NCBI RefSeq assembly: GCF_000160115.1 | Contig: NZ_GG665866.1 | Location: 794,825-858,824, forward strand | Source: Shuttleworthella satelles DSM 14600 | Lineage (GTDB): Bacteria; Bacillota; Clostridia; Lachnospirales; Lachnospiraceae | DNA length: 64,000 bases | Direction: 5' to 3' | In this document: positions 29,460-38,223 of the stretch, piece after piece | How the letters are laid out: every line of letters starts with the position of its first letter | Numbering within the stretch: the stretch's first letter is position 1 | Translations under genes and position numbers: made by a program | The notes under the pieces: model-generated | Databases searched by the model: none | Seen by the model: only the letters and a program-made list of their open reading frames with translations | Told to the model about the DNA's origin: nothing

Positions 29460-30068
29460 TCATGACTGATTATCCTCAAGCTCTCTTCGCACCTTGCCGC
29501 GGATTCTCTGCAGGGCATTGTCGATGGACTTGGGTTCTCTGCCCATACAATCGGCAATCTGCAGGTAATCAAGTCCGTCCAGATGAAGGGAGAGGACCTG
29601 TTCCTCCATGGGAGAGAGGCTCTTTCGAATCTTCATTAGCAGGCGCTCAACCGCCTCGTCGTCCAGGAGAATCTGCAGGGGATCCTCCGGCGAAGGATTT
29701 AAGGCCTCCGGCAGATCCGCCTCCCTCACTCCCTCTCCCTCCCCGGTCAGATTCAGGGAGAGAGCCGTGTTCAGCGGCATATGCTTCTTGGTTCCGGAGG
29801 ACTCAATCGCCTTTAACATCTGCCGACGGATACAGAGATTTGCGAAGGTTCGAAAAGAGGCTCCCCTGTCTTCCCTGTAGGTCAACATGGCGGAGAAGAC
29901 CCCCATCATCCCCTCCTGGATCAGATCATCCTGATCCCCTCCGACAAGAAAGAGGGACTTGGCATTTCTGAGCACAAGTCCCTTGTATCTGCTTAAAAGT
30001 TCCTCTCCGCTGGCGTCATGTCCCCCGCGATAAGCCCGCAGGAGTTCCTCGTCCAAACGCTCTGTCAT
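29460..30068 (-). CDS. sigH: RNA polymerase sigma factor, SigH family
   Basis: Sigma-70 family protein of 202 residues. Region 2 is at DQDDLIQEGMMGVFSAMLTY with the following RTFANLCIRRQM, and region 4 is the C-terminal helix-turn-helix SPMEEQVLSLHLDGLDYLQIA. In sporulating Firmicutes SigH drives early stationary and sporulation genes. The order cysS-mrnC-rlmB-sigH matches the Bacillus cluster except that yacP is missing. ATG at 30068 has GAGGA at good spacing. Whether this organism sporulates cannot be told from the window. Confidence 0.85.
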   Translation of the reverse strand: MTERLDEELLRAYRGGHDASGEELLSRYKGLVLRNAKSLFLVGGDQDDLIQEGMMGVFSAMLTYREDRGASFRTFANLCIRRQMLKAIESSGTKKHMPLNTALSLNLTGEGEGVREADLPEALNPSPEDPLQILLDDEAVERLLMKIRKSLSPMEEQVLSLHLDGLDYLQIADCMGREPKSIDNALQRIRGKVRRELEDNQS

Positions 30069-30072
30069 TGAC

Positions 30073-30813
30073 CTATCCTCTTCTCTGACGCACCAGCTCA
30101 TAGGCCAGCACACCGGCCGCAACCGAGGCATTCAGTGAGTCGATCTCTCCTGCCATCGGGATGGCGGCGAAGAGGTCGCAGTGCTTCCTGACCAGGTCTC
30201 CCACTCCACTGCCCTCATTGCCGATCACAAGGCCGATCGGCCCGGTCAGGTTCAGATCATACATGACCTGTCCATCCATGTCCGCGCAGACGAACCAGAG
30301 CCCCTCCTTTTTGAGCTCCTCCATGGTCCTAGACAGGTTCGTGACCTTGGCGACAGGCGTGTAGTTTATGGCTCCGGCGGAGGCCTTGGCCACCGTCGCT
30401 GTCAGTCCCGCCGCCCGGTTCTTGGGGATAATCACTCCATGTGCTCCGGCCAGATTGGCGGTGCGGATAATCGCCCCCAGATTGTGGGGGTCTTCAATAT
30501 TATCCAAGAGGAAGAGGAAGGGGTCCTCTCCCCTCTTTCTGGCCAGGGCCAGAATGTCTTCGACCGTCGAATAGCGATAAGCCGCAATATAGGCAATTGC
30601 CCCCTGATGCTTGCCTGTCTCCGAAATCTCATCCAGTCGCTTTTTATCCACAAAGCTAAGGATACAGTCCCTCTTTTTGGCCTCTCGGACAATGGTTCGA
30701 ATGGGGCCGTCGTAGGATTTAGCCAGGATGAAAACCCGGTCTACAGGCTTCCCTGAACGAAGGGCCTCTAAGACAGCGTTTCTCCCCTCAATCACCGTCG
30801 ATGCGTCTCTCAT
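30073..30813 (-). CDS. rlmB: 23S rRNA 2'-O-ribose methyltransferase, RlmB/TrmH family
   Basis: SPOUT-class methyltransferase likely acting on a guanosine of the ribosomal peptidyl-transferase region. The 246-residue protein has an N-terminal substrate-binding domain (VIEGRNAVLEAL) and the SPOUT knot with NIEDPHNLGAIIRTA, IGNEGSGVGDLV and IPMAGEIDSLNASVAAG. It lies 8 bases after mrnC, another 23S rRNA maturation gene. Confidence 0.92.
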   Translation of the reverse strand: MRDASTVIEGRNAVLEALRSGKPVDRVFILAKSYDGPIRTIVREAKKRDCILSFVDKKRLDEISETGKHQGAIAYIAAYRYSTVEDILALARKRGEDPFLFLLDNIEDPHNLGAIIRTANLAGAHGVIIPKNRAAGLTATVAKASAGAINYTPVAKVTNLSRTMEELKKEGLWFVCADMDGQVMYDLNLTGPIGLVIGNEGSGVGDLVRKHCDLFAAIPMAGEIDSLNASVAAGVLAYELVRQRRG

Positions 30814-30821
30814 ATTCTCTC

Positions 30822-31256
30822 CTATATCTTCAGATGGCTTCCGGCAAGGCCTCGCCTGGTCAGCTCGATGATCCGCTCTGTGTTCCCCTGCAGGTAGTGC
30901 CAGCCCATAAGCGCCTCAAAGCCGGTCGCAATCCGGTAATCGATCAGCGTGGCATTCTTCGCATGGGTGTAGGACTTGGCGTTGCGCCCCCTCCGGTAAA
31001 TATCCGCCTCTTCTTCCGTCAGGTCGGCTTCAATTGCCTCCATCATCCTGGCCTGAGAGGCGGCCCTGACAATATGGCTTGTGTGACTGTGCAGGCGATT
31101 GGGCGGCATATTGGCGCTTCCGACCACCAGGCTTCGAATGATCAGGTCGAAGATCCCGTCTCCAATATAGGCCAGAGTCAAGGGGGAATAGGTCCTCAAA
31201 TCCTTCTCCTCGACATGAAAAGCTGTAAAAATACTGTCCTTTAGGCTCTGTGCCAT
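30822..31256 (-). CDS. mrnC: mini-ribonuclease III
   Basis: Dimeric RNase III catalytic domain without a dsRNA-binding domain, used for 23S rRNA 3' and 5' maturation. The 144 residues contain the active-site helix TLAYIGDGIFDLIIR and the second acidic helix ending in GFEALMGWHYL. Its start overlaps the end of cysS by 16 bases, implying translational coupling; GAGGG precedes the ATG. Confidence 0.93.
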   Translation of the reverse strand: MAQSLKDSIFTAFHVEEKDLRTYSPLTLAYIGDGIFDLIIRSLVVGSANMPPNRLHSHTSHIVRAASQARMMEAIEADLTEEEADIYRRGRNAKSYTHAKNATLIDYRIATGFEALMGWHYLQGNTERIIELTRRGLAGSHLKI

Positions 31257-32647
31257 TTCACACCCTCTCTGGTATCCTCCAGCACAATCCCCCTGGCCAA
31301 AAGATCATCACGGATCCGGTCAGCCCTGGCAAAGTCCTTCTGGCGGCGGGCCTCCTGTCTCTCCTCAATCAGGCTGTCAATCTCCGCATCCAGATTGTCT
31401 TCCTTTTGGTCCAGAATCAGCCCGCAAACCTGCGTCAGGGTATCCAGCCGCTGGTAGAACTGATCCGCCAGCTCCCGGGAAATCTGACCGGCCGCCCTGG
31501 AGTTGATGAATTTGACCAGCTCAAAGATGGCAGCCAGGGCATCTGCCGTATTGCAGTCGTCATCCATCGCCCCGTTGAACTTGTCCATATATTGATCAGA
31601 ATCTGCCAGGATCTTTCTCTCCTCCTCGCTCATCCGGTCAATCCTCGCGTTCTCAGCCAGGAAGCGAAGATTCTCTCCCGCCGTCAGGATCCTCTCTAAA
31701 GACACCTTTGCCGCCTCCATCAGGTCCGCGGAGAAATTCAGCGGGCTCCTGTAGTGGGCGGAGAGCATAAAGAAGCGGAGAACCTGACCGGAATACTTCT
31801 GGCATACCTCCCGAACCGTAAAGAAATTGCCCAGGGACTTGGACATCTTGCGATGATCAATATTGAGAAAGCCGTTGTGCATCCAGTAACGCGCGAACTC
31901 CACTCCGTTGGCCGCCTCGGACTGGGCGATTTCATTCTCATGATGGGGGAAGATCAAATCCTCTCCGCCGGCGTGAATATCAATCGTGTCGCCCAGATAG
32001 CGCTTGGACATGCAGGAGCACTCGATGTGCCAGCCGGGACGCCCCTGACACCAGGGAGAATCCCAGTAAGGCTCGCCCTCCTTCTTGGGCTTCCAGAGGA
32101 CAAAATCCAGCGGGTCCCTCTTGAGCTCGCCGGTCACCTTGATATCCCTGTGACCGCCCTCCAGATCCTCAATATTCTTATGGGACAGCTTGCCATAGGA
32201 GTGAAAGGCCCTGGTCTTGTAATAGACCGTCCCGTCCTCGACCGGATAGGCATAGCCCTTATCGATGAGATCGGATACCATATGGACCATCTCGCCGATT
32301 TCCCTGGTCGCCCTGGGATGGACGCTGGCCGGCCTGACATTCAAAGCCTCCATGTCTTTCTGGCACTCAGCGATATAGCGCTCAGAGATCTCGGACGCGT
32401 CCTTTCCCTCCTCTTTGGCCTTTTTAATGATCTTGTCGTCCACATCCGTAAAATTGGAGACATAGGTCACCTGGTAGCCCCGGTACTCCATGTATCGGCG
32501 AAAGGTGTCGAATACGATCATAGGCCTGGCATTTCCGATATGAATGTAGTTATAGACGGTCGGACCGCAGACATACATCTTCACCTTTCCCGGCTCAATC
32601 GGAACGAATTCCTCCTTGCGTCTGGTCAGGGTATTAAAAATCCTCAT
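31241..32647 (-). CDS. cysS: cysteinyl-tRNA synthetase
   Basis: Class I synthetase of 468 residues. Seen are the CGPTVYNYIHIGNARP segment with a zinc cysteine and the HIGH-like motif, the zinc site in HIECSCMS, the HAGGEDLIFPHHENE signature and KMSKSLGN. AAGGAGAG precedes the ATG. There is no T-box in the 184-bp upstream gap. Confidence 0.97.
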   Translation of the reverse strand: MRIFNTLTRRKEEFVPIEPGKVKMYVCGPTVYNYIHIGNARPMIVFDTFRRYMEYRGYQVTYVSNFTDVDDKIIKKAKEEGKDASEISERYIAECQKDMEALNVRPASVHPRATREIGEMVHMVSDLIDKGYAYPVEDGTVYYKTRAFHSYGKLSHKNIEDLEGGHRDIKVTGELKRDPLDFVLWKPKKEGEPYWDSPWCQGRPGWHIECSCMSKRYLGDTIDIHAGGEDLIFPHHENEIAQSEAANGVEFARYWMHNGFLNIDHRKMSKSLGNFFTVREVCQKYSGQVLRFFMLSAHYRSPLNFSADLMEAAKVSLERILTAGENLRFLAENARIDRMSEEERKILADSDQYMDKFNGAMDDDCNTADALAAIFELVKFINSRAAGQISRELADQFYQRLDTLTQVCGLILDQKEDNLDAEIDSLIEERQEARRQKDFARADRIRDDLLARGIVLEDTREGVKWHRA

Positions 32648-32763
32648 GCTTCTCTCCTTATCGATTCGCCCTATATTTTCGCAGATTCCAGTGGGATGTC
32701 AATTTTCCCGGCAACAGTAGAATGCAAGATTGCGTTCTCATCCGGTGGCGGAAAGGAAATCGG

Positions 32764-32853
32764 TCTTCCTTAGGGTAAAAGATCTAAAATCTGCCGGATT
32801 GACGACATCAACATCAATGGGACAGGAAAAATCAATCTTCCTTAGGGCAAAAG
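32764..32853. repeat. direct repeat at and beyond the ispF 3' end
   Basis: The 18 bases at 32764-32781 recur at 32836-32853 with one difference, 72 bases apart. The second copy encodes the last residues of IspF (FCPKED), and the first is intergenic. Sequence beyond the match differs. Confidence 0.55.
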
Positions 32854-33422
32854 GCCTCATGCAGGCTCTTTACAGCTCCTTTGTCCTCCCGGTCCCGGCT
32901 GCAGGAGGCGCATCCTCCCTCAGAATCCGCGGCGCTGATGCTCCCGTCCATATAGTCGAGGATCGTGCAGACCGCCTGGGCGCTGATCCCTTCTTTCCTG
33001 CCGGTAAAGCCCAGATGCTCTTCACTGGTCGCCTTGATATTGACCTGGTCCTCGGCAATCCCCAAAACGGACGCCACATTGCGGATCATCTGATCCATAT
33101 AGGGACTCAGCTTGGGCTCCTGCGCAATCACCGTGGCGTCAATATTATTGACCAGATAGCCCTTGTCTGCCAGCATATTTCCCACTTCCTCCAGAAGCTT
33201 CAGGGAGTCCGCCCCCCGGTAGCGCTCGTCCGTATCCGGAAAGTGCCTTCCGATATCGCCGAGGGCCGCCGCTCCCAGGAGGGCATCCATAATGGCGTGA
33301 AGAAGGACGTCCGCGTCGGAGTGGCCCACAAGTCCCCTGTCACAGGGGATCTTAACCCCTCCGATGATCAGATCTACCCCCTCTGCCAATTGATGAACAT
33401 CGTATCCGGTTCCGATTCGCAT
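32832..33422 (-). CDS. ispF: 2-C-methyl-D-erythritol 2,4-cyclodiphosphate synthase
   Basis: Zinc enzyme of the non-mevalonate isoprenoid pathway. The metal site GYDVHQ and the segment [26 protein letters not shown] are intact, as is the C-terminal [18 protein letters not shown]. The family is usually about 157 residues; this product has 196 because of a 38-residue tail rich in acidic residues with three cysteines (GGCASCS, AFCPKED). The second of two adjacent ATGs (33422) has the better spacing to GAGG. Confidence 0.94.
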   Translation of the reverse strand: MRIGTGYDVHQLAEGVDLIIGGVKIPCDRGLVGHSDADVLLHAIMDALLGAAALGDIGRHFPDTDERYRGADSLKLLEEVGNMLADKGYLVNNIDATVIAQEPKLSPYMDQMIRNVASVLGIAEDQVNIKATSEEHLGFTGRKEGISAQAVCTILDYMDGSISAADSEGGCASCSRDREDKGAVKSLHEAFCPKED

Positions 33423-33515
33423 CATTCACCTCACATCCTATATCAAACGCAGGCTCTCTTTTGCCTGGAAAAACACAGCTTCCAGGCCTGCGGGAGGCAG
33501 CTCTCTGCCTGGAGA

Positions 33516-33557
33516 AAACAAAAACCCGAAGGCAACCGACTGCTCGGTGACTCCGGG
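33516..33557 (-). terminator. terminator of the tRNA genes
   Basis: On the minus strand CCCGGAG (33551-33557) pairs with CTTCGGG (33525-33531) around an inner hairpin ACCGA-GCAG-TCGGT, followed by TTTTTGTTTT at 33516-33524. It lies 12 bases after tRNA-Met. Confidence 0.9.
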
Positions 33558-33568
33558 GGTATTTCCAG

Positions 33569-33642
33569 TAGCGAGAGGGGGACTTGAACCCTCGACACCG
33601 CGGGTATGAACCGCGTGCTCTAGCCAGCTGAGCTATCTCGCC
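33569..33642 (-). tRNA. tRNA-Met (CAU)
   Basis: The 74-base cloverleaf has acceptor GGCGAGA pairing with TCTCGCT (terminal G-U), D arm GCTCAGCTGGCTAGAGC, anticodon stem CGCGG/CCGCG with loop TTCATAC, and T arm GAGGGTTCAAGTCCCCC. CCA is not encoded. The CAU anticodon fits elongator Met; a lysidine-modified Ile tRNA cannot be fully excluded by eye. Confidence 0.9.
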
Positions 33643-33653
33643 ATAAATATAAA

Positions 33654-33726
33654 TGGGACCTATAGGGCTCGAACCTATGACCCTCTGCTTGTAAGGCAGA
33701 TGCTCTCCCAGCTGAGCTAAGATCCC
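33654..33726 (-). tRNA. tRNA-Val (UAC)
   Basis: The 73-base cloverleaf has acceptor GGGATCT/AGGTCCC, D arm GCTCAGCTGGGAGAGC, anticodon loop CTTACAA with anticodon UAC, and T arm ATAGGTTCGAGCCCTAT. CCA is not encoded. It lies 11 bases upstream of tRNA-Met and shares its promoter. Confidence 0.95.
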
Positions 33727-33755
33727 ATTTGTTCCGTCGCCTCGCGACAAGGACT

Positions 33756-33784
33756 AATATAGCAAAGTCCCTGTCGCCCGTCAA
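33756..33784 (-). promoter_or_regulatory. promoter of the tRNA operon
   Basis: On the minus strand TTGACG (33779-33784), a 17-base spacer and TATATT (33756-33761) end about 30 bases before tRNA-Val. Confidence 0.8.
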
Positions 33785-33836
33785 CAGTTTTTTATGCTTT
33801 CTGTCCGGCGCCAATTCCGCGACGGTTTGGCATGCT

Positions 33837-36800
33837 TTACGCCCACTGCTTCTTTACCTTGGCAATGTCAATCAGGGTGAATTCAGTGTACTTATTCTCC
33901 ATGGCCGAGGCCAGGGCATTGGCCGTGTCAATGGCTGTAATGCAGTAGACTCCGGTCTCAATAGCATTTCTGCGGATCAAAAAGCCGTCGCGGTTCTTGT
34001 CCCCGTGCCCTTCGGTCGGAATGTCAATGACCAGGTCGATCTTGTGGCCCAGAATCAGATCCATGACATTGGGCGACTCCTGTGAAATCTTGTTGACCCA
34101 GAGGGCGTCAATTCCTCTCTCCTGCAGGTACTTGGCTGTGCCCCTAGTGGAGTAGATCTTGTAGCCCAAAGCCGCGAAACGCCTGGCCACCTGGACTGAC
34201 TCCTCCTTGAACTGGTCCGCGACCGTCATGATCATCTGCCTGTATTTTGGCAGGCAAACTCCCGCGCCGGAGAAGGCCTTATAGAGGGCCTCGTGGAAGG
34301 TTCTGGCGATTCCCAGGCACTCCCCGGTCGACTTCATCTCCGGCCCCAGGGAGATCTCAGCGCCGCGCAGCTTCTCAAAAGAGAAGACGGGCATTTTAAT
34401 CGCAACATAGTCCGCCTCAGGCTGCAGGCCGGGTTCATATCCCATGTCGACGATCTTCTCTCCGCAAATAGCCCTCGTCGCCAGATCCACAATAGGGATC
34501 CCGGTCACCTTGGAAATATAGGGAACCGTCCTTGAGGATCTGGGGTTGACCTCGATGACATAGACGTCCTCGTCAATGTTAATGAACTGGATATTGATCA
34601 TGCCCTTGACGTGCAGAGCCATAGCCAGGCGTTCGGTGTAATCCTCCAGCTTCTTCTTGACGGAATCGCTGATCGTGTGCGCGGGGTATACGGAAATCGA
34701 ATCCCCGGAGTGAATGCCGGTGCGCTCAATATGCTCCATGATTCCGGGGATCAGGATATTGTCTCCGTCACAGATGGCATCGACCTCGATTTCCTTGCCC
34801 TGCAGATACTTGTCGACCAGGATGGGGTGATCCTGGGCAATGCGGTTAATGATACCGATGAAATCCTCAATTTCCTCATCGTTAAAGGCAATCTGCATGC
34901 CCTGACCTCCGAGGACATAGGAGGGACGGACCAGGACGGGATAACCGATCCGGTTGGCCACCTCTTTGGCCTCCTTCGCCGTGTAGACAGTGCCGCCGGA
35001 GGCCCGTGGAATCCCGGTCTTCTGCAGGATTTCATCAAAAAGCTCCCGGTCCTCCGCCGCGTCGACATCCTCTGCCCTGGTTCCCCAGATGGGAACTCCC
35101 ATCTGAATGAGATCCTGGGTCAGCTTGATGGCCGTCTGCCCGCCGAACTGAACCACGGCCCCGTCAGGCTTCTCGATATCGACGATATTGCGGACATCCT
35201 CCGCGGTCAGGGGCTCGAAATAGAGCTTATCCGCCACATCAAAATCGGTAGATACCGTCTCCGGGTTATTGTTGACGATAATGGTCTCATATCCGGCCCT
35301 GGAAAAAGCCCAGGTGGCATGAACCGAGCAGAAGTCAAACTCGATCCCCTGTCCGATACGGATGGGACCGGACCCCAGGACCAGAACCTTCTTTCTGTCA
35401 CGGGTCTGGCTGGCCTCATTTTCACCCCTGGAGTAGACCGAGTAATAGTAGGGAGTCTCCGCGTCGAACTCGGCGGCACAGGTGTCCACGATCTTATAGA
35501 TTGCCCTGATCCCTTTCTCGTAGCGCAAGCGCTTTACTTCCTCTGTCTCCATTCCGCAGAGCTTCGCAATCAGCTCGTCGGGGAATTCCAGGCGCTTGGC
35601 CTCGCGAAGGAGCTCTGTGGTCAGAGACTCGCTCTTTAAGCGCTTCTCCATCTCCGTTAAAATGGCAATCTTGTCTATGAACCAGAGATCCACCTTTGTG
35701 ATCTGATGAATGGTGTCCGGGCGAATCCCCTGGCGCAGGGCCGCGGCAATCCTCCAGATCCTGCGGTCGTCAACCAGGGCCAGCTCCGCCTTCAACTCCT
35801 CGTCCGTCCGGTTGGAGAAATCATAACTCAGCAGGGAGTCCACATGCTGCTCCATGGAGCGGATGGCCTTCATGAGAGCCCCCTCGAAGCTGTCGCAGAT
35901 GGACATGACCTCCCCGGTGGCCTTCATCTGTGTCGTCAGCTTGCGCTGAGCCGTGATGAACTTGTCAAAGGGGAGACGGGGAATCTTGACGACGCAGTAA
36001 TCCAGCATGGGCTCGAAGGAGGCCATCGTCTTGCCGGTAATGGAGTTCTTAATCTCGTCTAAGCGATAACCTAGGGCGATCTTGGCTGTCACCTTGGCAA
36101 TGGGATAGCCGGTCGCCTTGGAGGCCAGGGCGGAAGACCGGGACACACGGGGATTAACCTCGATCACGCAGTACTCAAAGGAGTCCGGGTTCAAGGCGTA
36201 CTGGACATTGCAGCCTCCGGTAATCCCGATCTCGTCGATAATGCGGAGGGCCGAGGTCCTGAGCATCTGATACTCCTTGTCGGAGAGGGTCTGCGAGGGA
36301 GCCACGACAATGGAGTCTCCGGTGTGGACGCCGACAGGATCAATGTTCTCCATGTTGCAGACCGTAATCACATTACCGGCCGCATCGCGCATGACCTCGT
36401 ACTCGATTTCCTTCCAGCCGCCGATATAGCGCTCGACAAGGACCTCGTGAACCCGGGACAGGCGCAGACCGTTGGTCAGGATCTCGATCAATTCGTTCTC
36501 GTTTTTGGCGATGCCGCCGCCGGAGCCCCCCAGGGTATAAGCGGGGCGCAGGACAACCGGATAGCCGATGGTCTTGGTGAAGGCGATTCCGTCCTCGACA
36601 TTGTGAACGACCTTGGAGGAGGCAATGGGCTCTCCGATCTTCTCCATGGTGTCCTTAAAGCCCTGGCGGTCTTCGGCCTTGAAAATGGTCTGGGGAGTCG
36701 TTCCGATCAGTCGGACCCCGTTCTTCTCCAGAAAGCCGGACTCCGCCAGCTCCATTCCAAGGTTTAACCCCGCCTGACCTCCCAGGGTGGGAAGAACAGA

Positions 36801-37052
36801 GTCAGGCTTCTCTTTCAGGATGATCTGCTCCACGACCTCCGCAGTCAGAGGCTCGATATAGACCTGGTCGGCGATCTCCTGATCCGTCATGATGGTAGCC
36901 GGGTTGGAGTTGACTAAAACAACCTCAACTCCTTCCTCGCGAAGAGACCGGCAGGCCTGGGTTCCGGCATAGTCAAACTCGGCCGCCTGGCCAATAACGA
37001 TGGGGCCTGAACCAATCACAAGGACTTTCTTAATACTGGTATCTCTTGGCAT
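33837..37052 (-). CDS. carB: carbamoyl-phosphate synthase, large subunit
   Basis: Makes carbamoyl phosphate for pyrimidines and arginine from bicarbonate, ammonia and two ATP. The 1071-residue protein shows the two homologous ATP-grasp halves (each beginning KVLVIGSGP or KVLVLGSGP) and a C-terminal MGS-like allosteric domain. Both halves have the carbamate-channel and metal-site patterns EVNPRVSRSSALASKATGYP and EVNPRSSRTVPYISKVTG. Its ATG overlaps the carA stop by one base (TAATG), so the subunits are coupled. Confidence 0.97.
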   Translation of the reverse strand: MPRDTSIKKVLVIGSGPIVIGQAAEFDYAGTQACRSLREEGVEVVLVNSNPATIMTDQEIADQVYIEPLTAEVVEQIILKEKPDSVLPTLGGQAGLNLGMELAESGFLEKNGVRLIGTTPQTIFKAEDRQGFKDTMEKIGEPIASSKVVHNVEDGIAFTKTIGYPVVLRPAYTLGGSGGGIAKNENELIEILTNGLRLSRVHEVLVERYIGGWKEIEYEVMRDAAGNVITVCNMENIDPVGVHTGDSIVVAPSQTLSDKEYQMLRTSALRIIDEIGITGGCNVQYALNPDSFEYCVIEVNPRVSRSSALASKATGYPIAKVTAKIALGYRLDEIKNSITGKTMASFEPMLDYCVVKIPRLPFDKFITAQRKLTTQMKATGEVMSICDSFEGALMKAIRSMEQHVDSLLSYDFSNRTDEELKAELALVDDRRIWRIAAALRQGIRPDTIHQITKVDLWFIDKIAILTEMEKRLKSESLTTELLREAKRLEFPDELIAKLCGMETEEVKRLRYEKGIRAIYKIVDTCAAEFDAETPYYYSVYSRGENEASQTRDRKKVLVLGSGPIRIGQGIEFDFCSVHATWAFSRAGYETIIVNNNPETVSTDFDVADKLYFEPLTAEDVRNIVDIEKPDGAVVQFGGQTAIKLTQDLIQMGVPIWGTRAEDVDAAEDRELFDEILQKTGIPRASGGTVYTAKEAKEVANRIGYPVLVRPSYVLGGQGMQIAFNDEEIEDFIGIINRIAQDHPILVDKYLQGKEIEVDAICDGDNILIPGIMEHIERTGIHSGDSISVYPAHTISDSVKKKLEDYTERLAMALHVKGMINIQFINIDEDVYVIEVNPRSSRTVPYISKVTGIPIVDLATRAICGEKIVDMGYEPGLQPEADYVAIKMPVFSFEKLRGAEISLGPEMKSTGECLGIARTFHEALYKAFSGAGVCLPKYRQMIMTVADQFKEESVQVARRFAALGYKIYSTRGTAKYLQERGIDALWVNKISQESPNVMDLILGHKIDLVIDIPTEGHGDKNRDGFLIRRNAIETGVYCITAIDTANALASAMENKYTEFTLIDIAKVKKQWA

Positions 37053-38122
37053 TAGTCTTCTCCTCCCATCATCTTGATAAAGCGGTCAAACAAAAATCCG
37101 CTGTCCTGGGGACCGGGACAGGCCTCGGGGTGGAACTGGACGGTAAAGATATTCTTGTTCCTGTACTTCATGCCCTCGTTGGTCAGGTCGTTGACATTGA
37201 CGAAGGCGGGCCGGGCGACAGATGGATCCAGTGAATCGGGATCAACCGCGTAGCCATGGTTCTGTGAAGAGATATAAACTCTTCCGGTCTCTAGGTCACG
37301 GACGGGGTGGTTGCCCCCCCTGTGTCCGTACTTGAGCTTGAAGGTCTTGCCTCCCGCAGCCAGAGCCATCAGCTGGTGACCCAGACAAATGCAGAAAACA
37401 GGGATGTCCGACGCGTAAATTTTCTTGATCTCCTCGATGATCTCTACATTGGTCTCGGGATCTCCAGGCCCGTTGGTCAGCATGATTCCGTCGGGATGGC
37501 TGGCTAAGATCTCCTCAGCTGAGCTGTGAGCCGGATAGACGGTCACCTGACAGCCGCGCTCATTTAAGGAGCGAGCGATATTCTTCTTGGCTCCGAAATC
37601 CATAAGAGCGACCTTCTTGCCGGCGCCGGGCAGAACATACTTCTCCTGGCAGGTCACCTTGCTGACAACGTCCCCGACCACATAGGCCTTAAGCCTGGGC
37701 AGAACTTCCTTTAGCCGATAGTTTTCGTTGGTCGTGATCATTCCGTTCATGGTTCCGCGGTCCCGGAGAATACGGGTCAGCTGACGGGTATCGATACCGC
37801 AGATGCCCGGAATGTCATACTTCTCCAGGAAATCCTGGATCCTCCCCTGACTGCGGAAATTACTGGGAAGTCTGGACAGCTCTCTGACGATATATCCGTC
37901 CACCCAGGGACGGGAGGACTCCATATCGGGTGTGATTCCGTAGTTCCCGATGAGAGGATAGGTCATACAGACCGCCTGCCCCGCATAAGAGGGATCTGTC
38001 AGAACTTCAAGATAGCCCGTCATGGAGGTGTTAAAGACGATCTCGGAAACGGCCTCCCGTCTCGAGCCGATACTCACGCCCTCAAATACGGTCCCGTCTT
38101 CAAGGATCAGAAATGCTTTCAT
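37052..38122 (-). CDS. carA: carbamoyl-phosphate synthase, small subunit
   Basis: Glutaminase subunit supplying ammonia to CarB. The 356-residue protein has the family-specific N-terminal domain (MKAFLILEDGTVFEG) and a class I amidotransferase domain with the nucleophile Cys in FCICLGHQLMA and the His-Glu pair in QFHPEACPGP. ATG at 38122 has AAGGA before it. It follows purL after a 101-bp gap containing a strong hairpin. Confidence 0.96.
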   Translation of the reverse strand: MKAFLILEDGTVFEGVSIGSRREAVSEIVFNTSMTGYLEVLTDPSYAGQAVCMTYPLIGNYGITPDMESSRPWVDGYIVRELSRLPSNFRSQGRIQDFLEKYDIPGICGIDTRQLTRILRDRGTMNGMITTNENYRLKEVLPRLKAYVVGDVVSKVTCQEKYVLPGAGKKVALMDFGAKKNIARSLNERGCQVTVYPAHSSAEEILASHPDGIMLTNGPGDPETNVEIIEEIKKIYASDIPVFCICLGHQLMALAAGGKTFKLKYGHRGGNHPVRDLETGRVYISSQNHGYAVDPDSLDPSVARPAFVNVNDLTNEGMKYRNKNIFTVQFHPEACPGPQDSGFLFDRFIKMMGGED

Positions 38123-38151
38123 CCGCCCAGTCCTTTCCATAATTCACCAAT

Positions 38152-38193
38152 AGGCTTCATCGGGGAAAATGCCTGCCACTCCCGATAAAGCCT
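38152..38193 (-). promoter_or_regulatory. purL-carA intergenic hairpin
   Basis: A 13-bp stem (38152-38164 with 38181-38193, one wobble) and a 16-base loop. No U-run follows on either strand, so it is either a weak terminator of purL or a processing or regulatory element in the carA leader. Confidence 0.5.
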
Positions 38194-38223
38194 AAACTTA
38201 ACGTATCGTATCACACTGGATAT

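Noticed and set aside
31754-32773. 339-codon plus-strand frame opposite cysS
   Set aside because: It is a shadow of cysS on the other strand and shows no domain.
34611-35639. 342-codon plus-strand frame opposite carB
   Set aside because: It is antisense to a highly conserved gene; no independent support.
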